A stretch of DNA of 64,000 nucleotides from Nocardioides ganghwensis (GCF_014779655.1 NZ_JACXYX010000002.1:124001-188000), one strand, 5' to 3'; numbered from the stretch's first letter, positions 18,998-28,861 are shown. The notes: generated by a model from the letters alone, not told the origin. Made by a program: numbers and translations.

Positions 18998-20448
18998 AGC
19001 GCGCTGCCGACGTACTTGGTCTCGAGGTACTCCTCGATCCCCTCGAACCCGCCCTCGCGTCCGAACCCGGAGTGCTTCACGCCGCCGAAGGGTGCCGCCG
19101 GGTTGGACACGATGCCGGTGTTGACCCCGACCATGCCGAACTCGAGGGCCTCGCTCACCCGGAGCACGCGGGCGTGGTCGCGGGTGAAGACGTAGGCGAC
19201 CAGGCCGTACTCGGTGTCGTTGGCACGCTCGACGACCTCGTCCTCGTCGGCGAACGTCGCGATCGGTGCGACGGGACCGAAGATCTCCTCGCGGAACACC
19301 CGGGCCGACGGGGGTACGTCGACCAGCACGGTCGGCGGGTAGAAGTGGCCCGGGCCGTCGGGGACCTCACCGCCGGTGAGGGCGCGAGCGCCCCCGGAGA
19401 CGGCGTCGGAGACCAGCTCGTGCACGCCGGTGCGGGCCTTCTCCGTGATCAGCGGGCCGACGTCCACGCCGTCGTGCGTGCCGTCGCCGACCGTGAGGGA
19501 GCCCATCCGCTCGGCCATCCGGGTCGAGAACTCCCCGGCCACCGACTCGTGCACCAGGAACCGGTTGGCCGACGTGCAGGCCTCCCCGATGTTGCGCATC
19601 TTGGCGAGCATGGCGCCGTCGACGGCCGCGTCGAGGTCGGCGTCGTCGAAGACGATGAACGGCGCGTTGCCACCCAGCTCCATCGAGACGCGGAGCAGCT
19701 GGTCGGCGGCCTGCCCGACGAGCACCTTGCCGACCGCCGTGGAGCCGGTGAACGTGAGCTTGCGCAGCCGGGGGTCACGGATGAGCGGCTCGCACACACC
19801 ACCGGAGTCGGTGGTGGTGACGACGTTGAGCACGCCGCGCGGCAGGCCGACCTCCTCGAGCAGGGCCGCCAGCGCGAGCATCGTCAGCGGCGTCTCGTGG
19901 GCGGGCTTGACCACCATCGTGCAGCCGGCCGCGATGGCCGGGCCGATCTTGCGGGTGCCCATCGCGAGCGGGAAGTTCCACGGCGTGATCATCAGCGTCG
20001 GCCCGACGGGGCCCTTCATGGTGATCAGCCGGGTGTTGCCGGCCGGTGCGGCGGAGTAGCGCCCGTGGATGCGTACGGCCTCCTCGGAGAACCACCGGAA
20101 GAACTCGGCGCCGTAGGCCACCTCGCCCTTCGCCTCGGGCAGTGCCTTGCCCATCTCCAGCGTCATGAGGCGTGCGAAGTCGTCGGCACGCTCGGTGAGC
20201 AGCTCGAACGCCGAGCGCAGGACCTCGCCGCGCACGCGCGGCTCGGTGCGCGCCCAGTCGCGTTGTGCCTCGGCCGCAGCCGCCAGCGCGCGCTCGCCGT
20301 CGGCCGGCGTCGCGTCGGCGATCCGCGCCAGGACGTCGCCCGTGGCGGGGTTGGTCACCTCGAAGGTGCCGCCGCCGGTGGCGTCGACCCACGCGCCGTC
20401 GACGAGCAGCTGGGTGGGAACGGTCTCGATCACGGTCTCGGTCGCCAT
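18994..20448 (-). CDS. gabD: Succinate-semialdehyde dehydrogenase (NAD(P)+)
   Basis: 484-residue aldehyde dehydrogenase completing the GABA shunt: succinate semialdehyde to succinate. Signatures: TPWNFPLAMGTRKIGPA (catalytic Asn), VSMELGGNAPFIVFDDAD (general base Glu), and the nucleophile Cys291 in GEACTSANRFLVH. C-terminal APFGGVKHSGFGREGG is typical of the GabD branch. ATG 20448 overlaps the gabT stop by one base (TGATG). The neighbouring GabT supplies its substrate, which makes this assignment stronger than sequence alone. Confidence 0.92.
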   Translation of the reverse strand: MATETVIETVPTQLLVDGAWVDATGGGTFEVTNPATGDVLARIADATPADGERALAAAAEAQRDWARTEPRVRGEVLRSAFELLTERADDFARLMTLEMGKALPEAKGEVAYGAEFFRWFSEEAVRIHGRYSAAPAGNTRLITMKGPVGPTLMITPWNFPLAMGTRKIGPAIAAGCTMVVKPAHETPLTMLALAALLEEVGLPRGVLNVVTTTDSGGVCEPLIRDPRLRKLTFTGSTAVGKVLVGQAADQLLRVSMELGGNAPFIVFDDADLDAAVDGAMLAKMRNIGEACTSANRFLVHESVAGEFSTRMAERMGSLTVGDGTHDGVDVGPLITEKARTGVHELVSDAVSGGARALTGGEVPDGPGHFYPPTVLVDVPPSARVFREEIFGPVAPIATFADEDEVVERANDTEYGLVAYVFTRDHARVLRVSEALEFGMVGVNTGIVSNPAAPFGGVKHSGFGREGGFEGIEEYLETKYVGSAL

Positions 20449-21800
20449 CACTCCACCTTGCCACTGACGGCGTCGTCGAAGGCGGCCTCGAACACGTCGA
20501 GCCCCTCCGCGAGCAGGTCGTCGCCGATCGCCAGCGGCGGCAGGAAGCGGAACACGTTGCCGAAGGTGCCGCACGTGAGCGTCACCAGCCCACGGGCGGA
20601 GCACGCCCGGTGCACGGCGCCGGCCAGCGCGGCGTCGGGCGTACGACCGGGACCGTCGCTGACGAGCTCGACGGCCAGCATCGCCCCGCGGCCGCGGACG
20701 TCGCCGACCCGGTCGGGGTGGCGCTCGGCCAGCGCGCGCAGGCGCGGCACGAAGCGCGCCTCGATCTCGCGGGCCCGGGCGCGCAGGTCCTCGGCCTCCA
20801 TCGTCTCGATGGCCGCCAGCGCGGAGGCGCAGGCGACCGGGTTGCCGCCGTAGGTGCCGCCGAGGCCGCCGACGTGGACGGAGTCCATCAGCTCGGCACG
20901 CCCGGTGACCGCCGCGAGCGGCAGCCCACCCGCCATGCCCTTGGCCGTGGTCAGCAGGTCGGGCACGACGCCCTCGTGGTCGCAGGCGAACCAGTCGCCG
21001 GTCCGGGCGAACCCGGTCTGGATCTCGTCGGCGATGAGCAGGATGCCCTGCTCGCGGCACCACTCGGCGACGCGGGCCAGCCACCCGGGCGGAGGCACGA
21101 TGAAGCCGCCCTCGCCCTGGATCGGCTCGATGAGCACGGCGGCGCAGCTGTCCTCGCCGACCTGGGTGCGGACCGTCGTGACGAACGCGTCGAACGCCTC
21201 CTCGGCGCACGCCTCGGCGCCGCCGGGCCAGCGGTAGGGGTAGGCCATCGGGGCGCGGTAGACCTCCCCGGCGAACGGCCCGAACCGGTGCTTGTAGGGC
21301 ATGTTCTTCGCGGTCAGCGCCATCGTGAGGTTCGTCCGCCCGTGGTAGGCGTGGTCGAAGACGACGACCGCGTCCCGGCCGGTGTGGTGCCGGGCGACCT
21401 TGACCGCGTTCTCCACCGCCTCGGCGCCGGAGTTGAACAGCGCGGAGCGCTTCTCGTGGCTGCCCGGCGTCAGCTCGGCGAGCTTCTCGCAGACCGCGAC
21501 GTACTCCTCGTAGGGCGTCACCATGAAGCACGTGTGGGTGAAGTCGGCGACCTGGCGCTGCACCGCCTCCACCACGCGGGGCGCGGCGTTGCCGACCGTG
21601 GTCACCGCGATGCCGGAGCCGAAGTCGATGAGCTGGTTGCCGTCGACGTCGCGCAGGATGCCGCCGCCCGCGCGCTCGACGTAGACCGGCAGCGTCGTGC
21701 CGACACCGGCCGAGACGCTGGCGACCTTGCGGGCCTGGAGCTCGCGCGAGCGCGGCCCCGGGATCTCGGTGGCCAGGATGCGTTGCTGGGAGAGCGTCAT
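20448..21800 (-). CDS. gabT: 4-aminobutyrate aminotransferase
   Basis: 450-residue class III aminotransferase converting GABA and 2-oxoglutarate to succinate semialdehyde and glutamate. Features: DFGSGIAVTTVGNAAPRVVE, FNSGAEAVENAVKVAR (PLP phosphate region), FDHAYHGRTNLTMALT, EPIQGEGGFIVPPPG, IADEIQTGFARTG (PLP-N1 Asp) and Lys287 in TTAKGMAGGLPLAAV. These match GabT closely. ATG 21800 overlaps the preceding stop (ATGA) and has AGGAAAG before it. It is coupled to gabD downstream. Confidence 0.93.
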   Translation of the reverse strand: MTLSQQRILATEIPGPRSRELQARKVASVSAGVGTTLPVYVERAGGGILRDVDGNQLIDFGSGIAVTTVGNAAPRVVEAVQRQVADFTHTCFMVTPYEEYVAVCEKLAELTPGSHEKRSALFNSGAEAVENAVKVARHHTGRDAVVVFDHAYHGRTNLTMALTAKNMPYKHRFGPFAGEVYRAPMAYPYRWPGGAEACAEEAFDAFVTTVRTQVGEDSCAAVLIEPIQGEGGFIVPPPGWLARVAEWCREQGILLIADEIQTGFARTGDWFACDHEGVVPDLLTTAKGMAGGLPLAAVTGRAELMDSVHVGGLGGTYGGNPVACASALAAIETMEAEDLRARAREIEARFVPRLRALAERHPDRVGDVRGRGAMLAVELVSDGPGRTPDAALAGAVHRACSARGLVTLTCGTFGNVFRFLPPLAIGDDLLAEGLDVFEAAFDDAVSGKVE

Positions 21801-23077
21801 CTTTCCTCCATGCCCCACGGGGATCCGTACCCCACGGGCTTCGGTGCGGCGAGCAGGTCGAGGAACGGCTTCGGCGGCAGCGCCTCGGGTCCCAGGACGC
21901 CGGAGCCCTTCCAGGTGCCGTCGGCGAGCAGCTCCAGGGCCACCACCGGGTTGATGGCGGTCTGCCACACCACGCACTGCGCGCCGTAGTCGCGCATCGA
22001 GTCGGCGTTGTCGACGACGTGGTAGAGGTACGTCGAGCGCGGCGCCCCGTCCTTGCCGGTGCCGGTCACCCACAGGCCGGCGCAGGTCTTGCCCTCCATC
22101 CGCGGCCCGATCGTCGCCGGGTCGGGCAGGCAGGCGGCGACGACGTCGCGCGGCGAGACCTCCACACCCTTGACGGTCACCGGGTCGGTCGAGTCGAGGC
22201 CGAGGGTGTGCAGGGTGCGGAGGATCGTGATCATCTCCTCGCCGAGGCCGTACTTGAAGGTCACCCGGTCCGCCTCGACCCAGCGCGGCATCAGGAGCAC
22301 CTCCTCGTGCTCGACGTGCACGCACTCCACCGGGCCGATGCCCTCGGGGAACTCGAAGACCTCGGGCTCGGAGAACGGCGGCAGCGTGAAGAAGCCACCC
22401 TCGAGGTCGCCGCCGCCGCGCCCGCGCTCCCACACCACGGGCGGGTTGAGGCACTCCTCGATGATCGTCCACATCGAGAACCCGGGCGCGAAGACCTCGT
22501 TGCCGTCGTCGTCGCGGATGACCAGGTTGGCGCCGTCGCGGGTGCCGAGCTCGTCGATGTGGTCGAAGAGCTCGTCGGCGGCGTACCGCGCGAAGACGTC
22601 GGACAGCCCCGGCTCGACGCCGATGCCGAGCAGGGCGAGCCTGCCGGCCGACTCCCACTCGTCGGCCATCGCGAACTGCTCGTCGCCGAGCTTGACGCCG
22701 ACCTGCTCGTACGGCGCCTCGGGATGGCGGACCGACAGGCTCATCGCCATGTCGAGGTAGTCGGCGTCGGCGGCCAGCGCGCCGGTGAAGATCGGCATCA
22801 CGAAGCGTGGGTCGACCGCGTTGAACACGTGGGTGGCCCGGACCTCGCGGGCGAGCGCGGCCACGGCGTCGGCGTCGGAGGCGTCGACCCGGGCGGCGGA
22901 GAAGCGCTCCTCGCCCGTACGCCGCCCGCGCGCCGCCGCGACGGTGCGCTCGGCCCGGTCGAGGTCGTAGTCGGCCACCACCCACGCCTCGAAGAAGTCG
23001 CGCTCGACGGCGATCCTGGCGGCGGCGTCGCCGACGCCACCCGCCCCGACCATCAGGACGCGCATGGGTGAGGACAC
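21797..23077 (-). CDS. Saccharopine-dehydrogenase-like oxidoreductase
   Basis: 426-residue NAD(P)-dependent enzyme. The N-terminal Rossmann motif is VLMVGAGGVGDAAARIA. The middle has HVFNAVDPRFVMPIFTGAL and DYLDMAMS, the C-terminal half GIGVEPGLSDVFARYAADEL and CLPDPATIGPRMEGKTCAGL. This architecture is shared by saccharopine dehydrogenase and by carboxy(nor)spermidine synthase/dehydrogenase. Set between potABCD and gabT-gabD, a polyamine-related reductive or oxidative step is more likely than lysine metabolism, but the reaction is not settled. GTG 23077 has GGAGAG upstream; the stop overlaps gabT (ATGA). Confidence 0.82.
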   Translation of the reverse strand: MSSPMRVLMVGAGGVGDAAARIAVERDFFEAWVVADYDLDRAERTVAAARGRRTGEERFSAARVDASDADAVAALAREVRATHVFNAVDPRFVMPIFTGALAADADYLDMAMSLSVRHPEAPYEQVGVKLGDEQFAMADEWESAGRLALLGIGVEPGLSDVFARYAADELFDHIDELGTRDGANLVIRDDDGNEVFAPGFSMWTIIEECLNPPVVWERGRGGGDLEGGFFTLPPFSEPEVFEFPEGIGPVECVHVEHEEVLLMPRWVEADRVTFKYGLGEEMITILRTLHTLGLDSTDPVTVKGVEVSPRDVVAACLPDPATIGPRMEGKTCAGLWVTGTGKDGAPRSTYLYHVVDNADSMRDYGAQCVVWQTAINPVVALELLADGTWKGSGVLGPEALPPKPFLDLLAAPKPVGYGSPWGMEER

Positions 23078-23090
23078 TCGTTCTCTCCTT

Positions 23091-23114
23091 GGACTGAAGG
23101 ACTGAAGGACTGAA
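23091..23114 (-). repeat. 8-nt perfect tandem repeat, three copies
   Basis: GGACTGAA occurs three times in succession (23091-23098, 23099-23106, 23107-23114). It fills the gap between the potC stop and the SD of the next gene of the same operon (reading TTCAGTCC on the coding strand). Such simple repeats can change length by slippage. Confidence 0.8.
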
Positions 23115-23116
23115 GG

Positions 23117-24010
23117 TCAGCTCTTGTACTTCGAGGCCCGCATCGAGCTCACGACCTGCGCGCCGACGACGAGCAGGACGGCGATCACGAACATCGAGAA
23201 GCCGATGACGTTGGCCTCGGCGGGGATGCCGCGGCGCGAGGCGACGTAGACGAACTTGGGGAACGTGTTCTCGTTGCCGGAGACGAAGTTGGTGATGATG
23301 AAGTCGTCGAACGACAGCGAGAACGCGAGCATCGCCGCGCCCAGGATGCCGGGCAGGATCAGCGGGAACGTGACCTTCCAGAAGGTCTGCACCGGGCTGG
23401 CGTAGAGGTCCTGCGCGGCCTCCTCGATGCGCGGGTCGAGCGACTGGATGCGCGCCCTGACCGTCACGACGACGAAGCTCAGGCAGAACATGATGTGGGC
23501 GAAGACGATCGTGCCGAAGCCCAGGTTGATGCCGATGTTGGAGAAGCCCTGCACGAAGATCGTCAGCAGCGCGGCGCCCATCACGATCTCGGGCGTGGCC
23601 ATCGGCACGAAGATCAGGACGTTGCTGGCCTGCTTGCCGCGGAACCGGTAGCGCACCATCGCCAGTGCCATCATCGTGCCGAGGACGGTGGCCACCACGG
23701 TGGAGATCGCCCCGACCTGGAGCGAGGTCACCAGCGACTCGCAGGCGCCGGTGACGCCGCACGGGTCCTGCCAGTGCTCCCAGGTGAAGCCCTGCCACAC
23801 GATGTTGGTCTTGCCGTGGTCGTTGAACGAGAAGGCGAACGTGTAGGCGACCGGGAGGAACAGGTAGAGCAGCACCAGGATCGCGGACAGCATGGCGAAG
23901 TGCTTGGCCAGCCACAGCTGCGCCCGCTTGGCGGTCGAGGGCCGGTAGGCCGGGCCGGAGGGCGGGGTCGACTGCGGGGCCGACGGGGACGCGGGGGTCA
24001 TCGTGGCCAT
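23117..24010 (-). CDS. potC: Spermidine/putrescine ABC transporter permease PotC
   Basis: 297-residue inner-membrane permease with six expected TM segments. The cytoplasmic EAA loop that docks on the ATPase is EEAAQDLYASPVQTFWKVTF followed by PLILPGI. SFDDFIITNFVSGNENTFP is typical of PotC-type proteins. The N-terminus carries a Pro/Ser-rich leader of about 25 residues. ATG 24010 lies 1 nt after the potB stop. It acts with PotB as the transmembrane pore of the PotABCD uptake system. Confidence 0.93.
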   Translation of the reverse strand: MATMTPASPSAPQSTPPSGPAYRPSTAKRAQLWLAKHFAMLSAILVLLYLFLPVAYTFAFSFNDHGKTNIVWQGFTWEHWQDPCGVTGACESLVTSLQVGAISTVVATVLGTMMALAMVRYRFRGKQASNVLIFVPMATPEIVMGAALLTIFVQGFSNIGINLGFGTIVFAHIMFCLSFVVVTVRARIQSLDPRIEEAAQDLYASPVQTFWKVTFPLILPGILGAAMLAFSLSFDDFIITNFVSGNENTFPKFVYVASRRGIPAEANVIGFSMFVIAVLLVVGAQVVSSMRASKYKS

Positions 24011-24011
24011 G

Positions 24012-24932
24012 TCACACCAGCTCCTCGGTGCCGAAGCGGCGTACGTAGAGGAAGACCATCGCCAGGATCGCGGCCATCAGGGTGAAGGACAGCGCCGCGG
24101 CGACGGGGTAGCCGCCGGGGATCGCGAGGAACTGGTCGTTGATGACGTTGCCGACCATCTTCCCGCGCTGGGGGCCGAGCAGCTCCATGTTGACGAAGTC
24201 ACCGGCCGCGGGGATGAAGGTCAGCAGCGTCCCCGCGAGCACGCCCGGCATCGACATCGGCAGCGTCACCGTGCGGAACGTCGTGAACCCGTTGGCGTAC
24301 AGGTCGCCGCCCGCCTCGATCACACGCGGGTCGGCGCGCTCGAGCGAGGCGTAGATCGGCAGCACCATGAAGGGCAGGAAGTTGTAGGTCAGGCCGGCGA
24401 CGACCGCGACCGGGGTGTTGATGATGCTCCCGCCGGGCAGCAGGTTGAGGAAGCTGAGCACCCCGACCACCCAGCCCTCGTCGGCGAGGATCTGCGACCA
24501 CGCGAACGTGCGCAGGATGAAGGAGGTGAAGAACGGCGCGATGACGCAGATCATCATCAGGTTGCGCCACCTGCCCGCCTTGAACGCCATCGCGTAGGCC
24601 AGCGGGTAGGCGATGACGAACGCCAGGAACGTCGCGAGCCCCGCATAGAGGAACGAGCGCGCGAAGTGGGGCGCGTAGTCGGTCAGCGCGGCGACGTAGT
24701 TGTCGAAGTTGACGTCGCGGTAGTAGTAGCCGGGGAAGCCGGGGTAGCGGCTCTGCAGGCTCACCGACGCCAGCTGCACCAGCGGCAGGATGAAGAACAC
24801 GCCGAGCCACAGCACCCCGGGGAGGAGCAGGAGGTACGCCGTCCAGCTCCGCTTCTGCGTCTCGGGGGCCGGCGGCGCGGGGTGGACCGCGGGGTCGCCC
24901 GCCACCTGGGAGACCGGCGCGAGGGCGCTCAT
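24012..24932 (-). CDS. potB: Spermidine/putrescine ABC transporter permease PotB
   Basis: 306-residue permease with about six TM segments, beginning after a Pro-rich N-terminus at WTAYLLLLPGVLWLGVFF. The EAA loop is IEAGGDLYANGFTTFRTVTL with PMSMPGVLAG. FIPAAGDFVNMELLGPQRG is a PotB hallmark. ATG 24932 overlaps the potA stop (ATGA), so translation is coupled. Partner of PotC. Confidence 0.93.
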   Translation of the reverse strand: MSALAPVSQVAGDPAVHPAPPAPETQKRSWTAYLLLLPGVLWLGVFFILPLVQLASVSLQSRYPGFPGYYYRDVNFDNYVAALTDYAPHFARSFLYAGLATFLAFVIAYPLAYAMAFKAGRWRNLMMICVIAPFFTSFILRTFAWSQILADEGWVVGVLSFLNLLPGGSIINTPVAVVAGLTYNFLPFMVLPIYASLERADPRVIEAGGDLYANGFTTFRTVTLPMSMPGVLAGTLLTFIPAAGDFVNMELLGPQRGKMVGNVINDQFLAIPGGYPVAAALSFTLMAAILAMVFLYVRRFGTEELV

Positions 24933-26029
24933 CCCGCGTCCACCGGGACGCCGAAGGCGTGGCCGGGGTTCCAGGTCAGCCAGACCTCGTCGCCGGGCCG
25001 GAGGTCGAGCGGCTCGACGTCGAGGTTCTGCTCGTAGCAGCTCCAGGTCGTCCCGCTCGGCATGTCGACGAGGTAGCTCGTCGCGACCCCGAGGAAGGAG
25101 ACGTCGCGCACCGTGCCCTTCACGTCGTTGCCGACGCCCTCGGGCTGCTTGCGCGACACGGTCACCTTCTCGGGACGTACGCCGAACAGCACCTCGCCCT
25201 CGTGCACCTGGGAGCGTGACTTCAGGATCTTGACCGGCGTGCCGAGCACGTCGGCGACCAGGTGGTCCCCGTCGACGTCCTTGATGGTGCCGACCCCCGT
25301 GTTGGCCTGGCCGAGGAAGTTGGCCACGAAGCGGGTGCGGGGCAGGTCGTAGAGCTCCTCGGGTGCACCCAGCTGCTCGATGTGGCCCCTGTTCATCACC
25401 GCGACGGTGTCGGCCATCGTCATGGCCTCCTCCTGGTCGTGGGTCACGTGGATGAAGGTCAGCCCGACCTCGGTCTGGATCCGCTTCAGCTCGACCTGCA
25501 TCTCCCGGCGCAGCTTGAGGTCGAGGGCGCCGAGCGGCTCGTCGAGCAGCAGCACCTCCGGGTGGTTGACGAGCGCCCGGGCCAGGGCCACCCGCTGCTG
25601 CTGCCCGCCCGAGAGCTGGGCGGGCTTGCGCCCGGCGAACTGGGTCATCTGGACCAGCTCGAGGGCGTCGGCTGCGCTCTTCACCGCGTCCTTGTCCTTG
25701 CGGCGCTTGGGGCCGAAGGCGACGTTGTCCCGGATCGTCAGGTGCGGGAACAGCGCGTAGGACTGGAAGACGGTGTTGACCGGTCGCTCGTAGGGCCGGG
25801 ACCCGGTGAGGTCGGTGTCGCCGATCAGCACCCGCCCGGCCGTGGGCTGCTCGAGCCCCGCCACCATGCGCAGCGTCGTGGTCTTCCCGCAGCCCGACGG
25901 GCCGAGCAGGGCGAAGAACGAGCCGCGCGGGACGTGCAGGTCGATGTCGTCGACGGCGGTGAAGTCGCCGAAGGTCTTGGTCACGCTCTCGAGCTGGAGG
26001 TCGCCGCGCGCCTCGCGGAATCCGGCCAT
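24929..26029 (-). CDS. potA: Spermidine/putrescine ABC transporter ATP-binding protein PotA
   Basis: 366-residue ATPase driving polyamine uptake. Walker A GPSGCGKTTTLRMVAG, Q-loop NTVFQSYALFPHL, signature LSGGQQQRVALARAL, Walker B VLLLDEPLGALD, and H-loop IHVTHDQEEAM. A C-terminal TOBE-type domain (about residues 240-366, FGVRPEKVTV) is typical of PotA/MalK regulators. ATG 26029 follows the potD stop by 1 nt. Confidence 0.95.
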   Translation of the reverse strand: MAGFREARGDLQLESVTKTFGDFTAVDDIDLHVPRGSFFALLGPSGCGKTTTLRMVAGLEQPTAGRVLIGDTDLTGSRPYERPVNTVFQSYALFPHLTIRDNVAFGPKRRKDKDAVKSAADALELVQMTQFAGRKPAQLSGGQQQRVALARALVNHPEVLLLDEPLGALDLKLRREMQVELKRIQTEVGLTFIHVTHDQEEAMTMADTVAVMNRGHIEQLGAPEELYDLPRTRFVANFLGQANTGVGTIKDVDGDHLVADVLGTPVKILKSRSQVHEGEVLFGVRPEKVTVSRKQPEGVGNDVKGTVRDVSFLGVATSYLVDMPSGTTWSCYEQNLDVEPLDLRPGDEVWLTWNPGHAFGVPVDAG

Positions 26030-26030
26030 G

Positions 26031-27284
26031 TCAGTTCCCCATCACCTTCGTGGACCACAGGTCGGCGTACTCGATGTCCTCGTCGGCATCGAGCGCGCGG
26101 AACTGCTGGATGTTGCGCTCCGCGATGAAGTCGGCGGTCGGGAAGATCCACGGGCTCTCGGCGAGCTCGGGGTCGATCTTCTCCATCTCCGCCTGCGCGC
26201 CGTCCACGGGACAGACGTAGTTGACCCACGCGGCGACCTGGGCGGCGACGGCGGGGTCGTAGTAGTAGTCCATCAGCTTCTGGGCGTTGCTGCGGTGCGT
26301 GGACGTGATCGGCACCATCAGGTTGTCCGACCACAGGGTGCCGCCGGACTCGGGGATCGTGAAGGTCCAGCTGGGGTCCTCGGTGTCGTAGGCCAGCACG
26401 AAGATGTCGCCGCTCCACGTGATGCCGGCGACGGCGTTGCCGCTGGTGAGGTCCTCCATGTAGGAGTTGCCCTTCACCTTGCGGATGTAGCCCTCGTCGA
26501 TCTTCTCCTCGATGAAGTCCAGTGCCGCCTCGAACTCCGCGCGCCCCCAGTCGCTGTCGATGTCGACGCCCTGCGACTGCATCACCAGCCCGGCGGTGTC
26601 GCGGAACTCCGAGAGGACGACGATCCGGCCCTTCAGGTCGTCGGCCCAGAGGTCGTCGAGCGTCTTGAGCTCACGGCCGACCTTGTCCCGGTTGTAGCCG
26701 ATGCCGGCGAAGCCGCTCTGCCAGGTGACCGAGAAGTTGCGGCCGGGGTCGAAGGACACGTCCTTCAGGGGCTGGAGCAGGTTGCCCACCACGTTGGGCA
26801 TCTGGATCAGCTCCAGCGGCTGGCACAGCTGGTCGCGGATCACGCGGCCGGTCATCCAGTCGGTGAGGGTGAAGATGTCGCGGTCGATGCTCTGACCGGC
26901 GCGCAGCTGGGGCGCCACCTTGGCGTAGTAGGAGTCGTTGTCGTCGACGTCCTCGCTGTAGGTGACCTCGATCCCGGTCTGCTCCATGAACGCCTCGAGC
27001 GTCGGCGACTTCGTCTCCTTGCCGTTCATGTCGAGGTAGGCCGTCCAGTTGGCCCACTTGAGGATCTTCTCGGTGTCCGAGACGTCCGTCGGCAGCTCCA
27101 GGCTGGTGAGCCCGCCCCCCGACGGGGGCGGGGGCGGGGCGCACCCGGTGAGCGCCACACCCGCACCGGCGGCGAGCCCGGTGCCCAGCAGTGCGCGGCG
27201 GCTCAGTCCGCCGGAGGCGGCCTGGGTCAGCGCCGCGGCCGGGGCCGACAGGTGGCGCCGAGATCGGCGCGGGATCGGTGTCAT
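26031..27284 (-). CDS. potD: Polyamine-binding lipoprotein PotD (Tat-type signal)
   Basis: 417-residue extracellular substrate-binding protein of the spermidine/putrescine family. The signal has twin arginines (SRRALLGTGLAAGAGVAL) and ends in a lipobox (LTGC), so it is probably exported folded through Tat and lipid-anchored. The mature part begins with a Pro/Gly linker. Binding-protein features include LKWANWTAYLDMN, TYSEDVDDNDSYYAKV and GIGYNRDKV. ATG 27284 follows GGAGGACC. The 50-nt gap to the upstream aldehyde dehydrogenase gene holds no terminator, so all belong to one operon. Putrescine or spermidine preference cannot be told. Confidence 0.92.
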   Translation of the reverse strand: MTPIPRRSRRHLSAPAAALTQAASGGLSRRALLGTGLAAGAGVALTGCAPPPPPSGGGLTSLELPTDVSDTEKILKWANWTAYLDMNGKETKSPTLEAFMEQTGIEVTYSEDVDDNDSYYAKVAPQLRAGQSIDRDIFTLTDWMTGRVIRDQLCQPLELIQMPNVVGNLLQPLKDVSFDPGRNFSVTWQSGFAGIGYNRDKVGRELKTLDDLWADDLKGRIVVLSEFRDTAGLVMQSQGVDIDSDWGRAEFEAALDFIEEKIDEGYIRKVKGNSYMEDLTSGNAVAGITWSGDIFVLAYDTEDPSWTFTIPESGGTLWSDNLMVPITSTHRSNAQKLMDYYYDPAVAAQVAAWVNYVCPVDGAQAEMEKIDPELAESPWIFPTADFIAERNIQQFRALDADEDIEYADLWSTKVMGN

Positions 27285-27334
27285 CAGTTCAGGTCCTCCG
27301 CTCAGCCCCCGAGTCGCTCTGGATGTGGGTGCTG

Positions 27335-28780
27335 TCAGCTCTCGATGTTGGCCATGACGTGCTTGATGCGGGTGTAGTCCTCGAAGCCGTACATCGACAG
27401 GTCCTTGCCGTAGCCGGACTTCTTGTAGCCGCCGTGCGGCATCTCGGCCACCAGCGGGATGTGGGTGTTGATCCACACGCAGCCGAAGTCGAGCGCCCGC
27501 GACATCCGCATCGCGCGCCCGAAGTCCTTGGTCCACACCGAGGACGCGAGGCCGTAGTCGACGCCGTTGGCCCAGCGCACGGCCTCGTCCTCGTCGGTGA
27601 ACCGCTGCACGGTGATCACCGGGCCGAAGATCTCGTTCTGGATCGCCTCGTCGTCCTGCCGCAGCCCCGACAGCACGGTGGGCTCGAGGAAGTAGCCGTC
27701 GCCGAGGTCCGTGCGCCGGTTGCCGCCCGCGGACACGGTCGCGTGCGAGGGGAGGCGCTCGATGAAGCCGCTCACGCGGGCGAGCTGCGTCGCGTTGTTG
27801 ACCGGCCCGAAAAGCGCGTCCGCGTCGTCGGGCAGCCCGACCGGCGCCGAGCTGCGGGCGTAGTCGGCGAGCGCGGCGACGAAGTCGTCGTGGATGCCGG
27901 GCGCCACGAGCACCCGCGTCGCGGCGGTGCAGTCCTGGCCGGCGTTGAAGTAGCCGGCGATGGCGATGCCCTCGACGGCCGCCTCGATGTCGGCGTCGTC
28001 GAAGACCACCACGGGCGCCTTGCCGCCCAGCTCGAGGTGCACGCGCTTGATGCGGGGGGCGGCGCTCGCCGCGACCTCGGCACCGGCGCGCACGGATCCG
28101 GTGATGGCGACCAGGGCGGGCGTCTCGTGCTCCACCAGGCGGCGACCGGTCTCCCGGTCACCGGTCACGACGTTGAGGGTGCCGGCCGGCAGGAACTCCG
28201 AGGCCAGCTCGGCCAGCCGCAGCGTGCTCTCCGGGGTGGTGTCGCTCGGCTTGAGGACGACCGTGTTGCCGGCGGCGAGCGCCGGTCCGATCTTCCACAC
28301 GGCCATCAGCAGCGGGTAGTTCCACGGGGTCACCTGGCCGACCACTCCGATCGGCTCGCGCCGGACCCAGGAGGTGTGGCCGGCCATGTACTCGCCGGCC
28401 GCCTTGCCCTCGAGGACTCGCGCCGCGCCGGCGAAGAACCGGAGCTGGTCGACCATCGGGGGGATCTCCTCGCTCGCGGTGAGCGCCTTGATCTTCCCGG
28501 TGTTCGCCGACTCGAGCGCGATCAGCTCCTCGGCGTTCGCCTCGATGGCGTCGGCGATCCTGAGCAGCGCCTGCTGGCGCTCGCTCGGCGTCGTACGCCC
28601 CCACTCGCCGAACGCCGTGGCGGCGGCCGCGTAGGCGGCGTCGACCTCCTCGGTGCCACTGATCGGCGCCCGGGCGACGACCTGGCCAGTGGCGGGGTCG
28701 ACGACGTCGCTCATCGCGCCGGCATCGCTGTCGACGAAGGTGCCGCCGATGAAGTTGCGCAACGTGCGTGGGCTGGTCAC
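27335..28780 (-). CDS. Aldehyde dehydrogenase, probable gamma-aminobutyraldehyde dehydrogenase
   Basis: 481-residue NAD(P)+-dependent ALDH. Motifs: [38 protein letters not shown] (Glu), [14 protein letters not shown] (nucleophile Cys), and [16 protein letters not shown] near the C-terminus. The [10 protein letters not shown] ending and the context match PatD/Prr-type enzymes oxidising 4-aminobutyraldehyde, the product of putrescine transamination, to GABA. GTG 28780 has GGGAGGA upstream. It is the first gene of the minus-strand operon, divergent from the Lrp gene. Confidence 0.88.
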   Translation of the reverse strand: MTSPRTLRNFIGGTFVDSDAGAMSDVVDPATGQVVARAPISGTEEVDAAYAAAATAFGEWGRTTPSERQQALLRIADAIEANAEELIALESANTGKIKALTASEEIPPMVDQLRFFAGAARVLEGKAAGEYMAGHTSWVRREPIGVVGQVTPWNYPLLMAVWKIGPALAAGNTVVLKPSDTTPESTLRLAELASEFLPAGTLNVVTGDRETGRRLVEHETPALVAITGSVRAGAEVAASAAPRIKRVHLELGGKAPVVVFDDADIEAAVEGIAIAGYFNAGQDCTAATRVLVAPGIHDDFVAALADYARSSAPVGLPDDADALFGPVNNATQLARVSGFIERLPSHATVSAGGNRRTDLGDGYFLEPTVLSGLRQDDEAIQNEIFGPVITVQRFTDEDEAVRWANGVDYGLASSVWTKDFGRAMRMSRALDFGCVWINTHIPLVAEMPHGGYKKSGYGKDLSMYGFEDYTRIKHVMANIES

Positions 28781-28861
28781 GGATGTCCTCCCGGTCGGGT
28801 GCGGTGAAGGGAGAGTAGGACGGGACCGGGACCAATCTCCATAGCCTTCGCCAAAATAATG

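Noticed and set aside
21797..23077. Confident assignment as lysine-pathway saccharopine dehydrogenase
   Set aside because: No lysine-ketoglutarate reductase or other lysine genes nearby; the fold is shared with polyamine enzymes, so only the superfamily is called.
21801..23915. Long in-frame extension upstream of gabT
   Set aside because: It runs through two real genes in another frame; the GabT N-terminus begins at 21800 with an SD and a 4-nt overlap.
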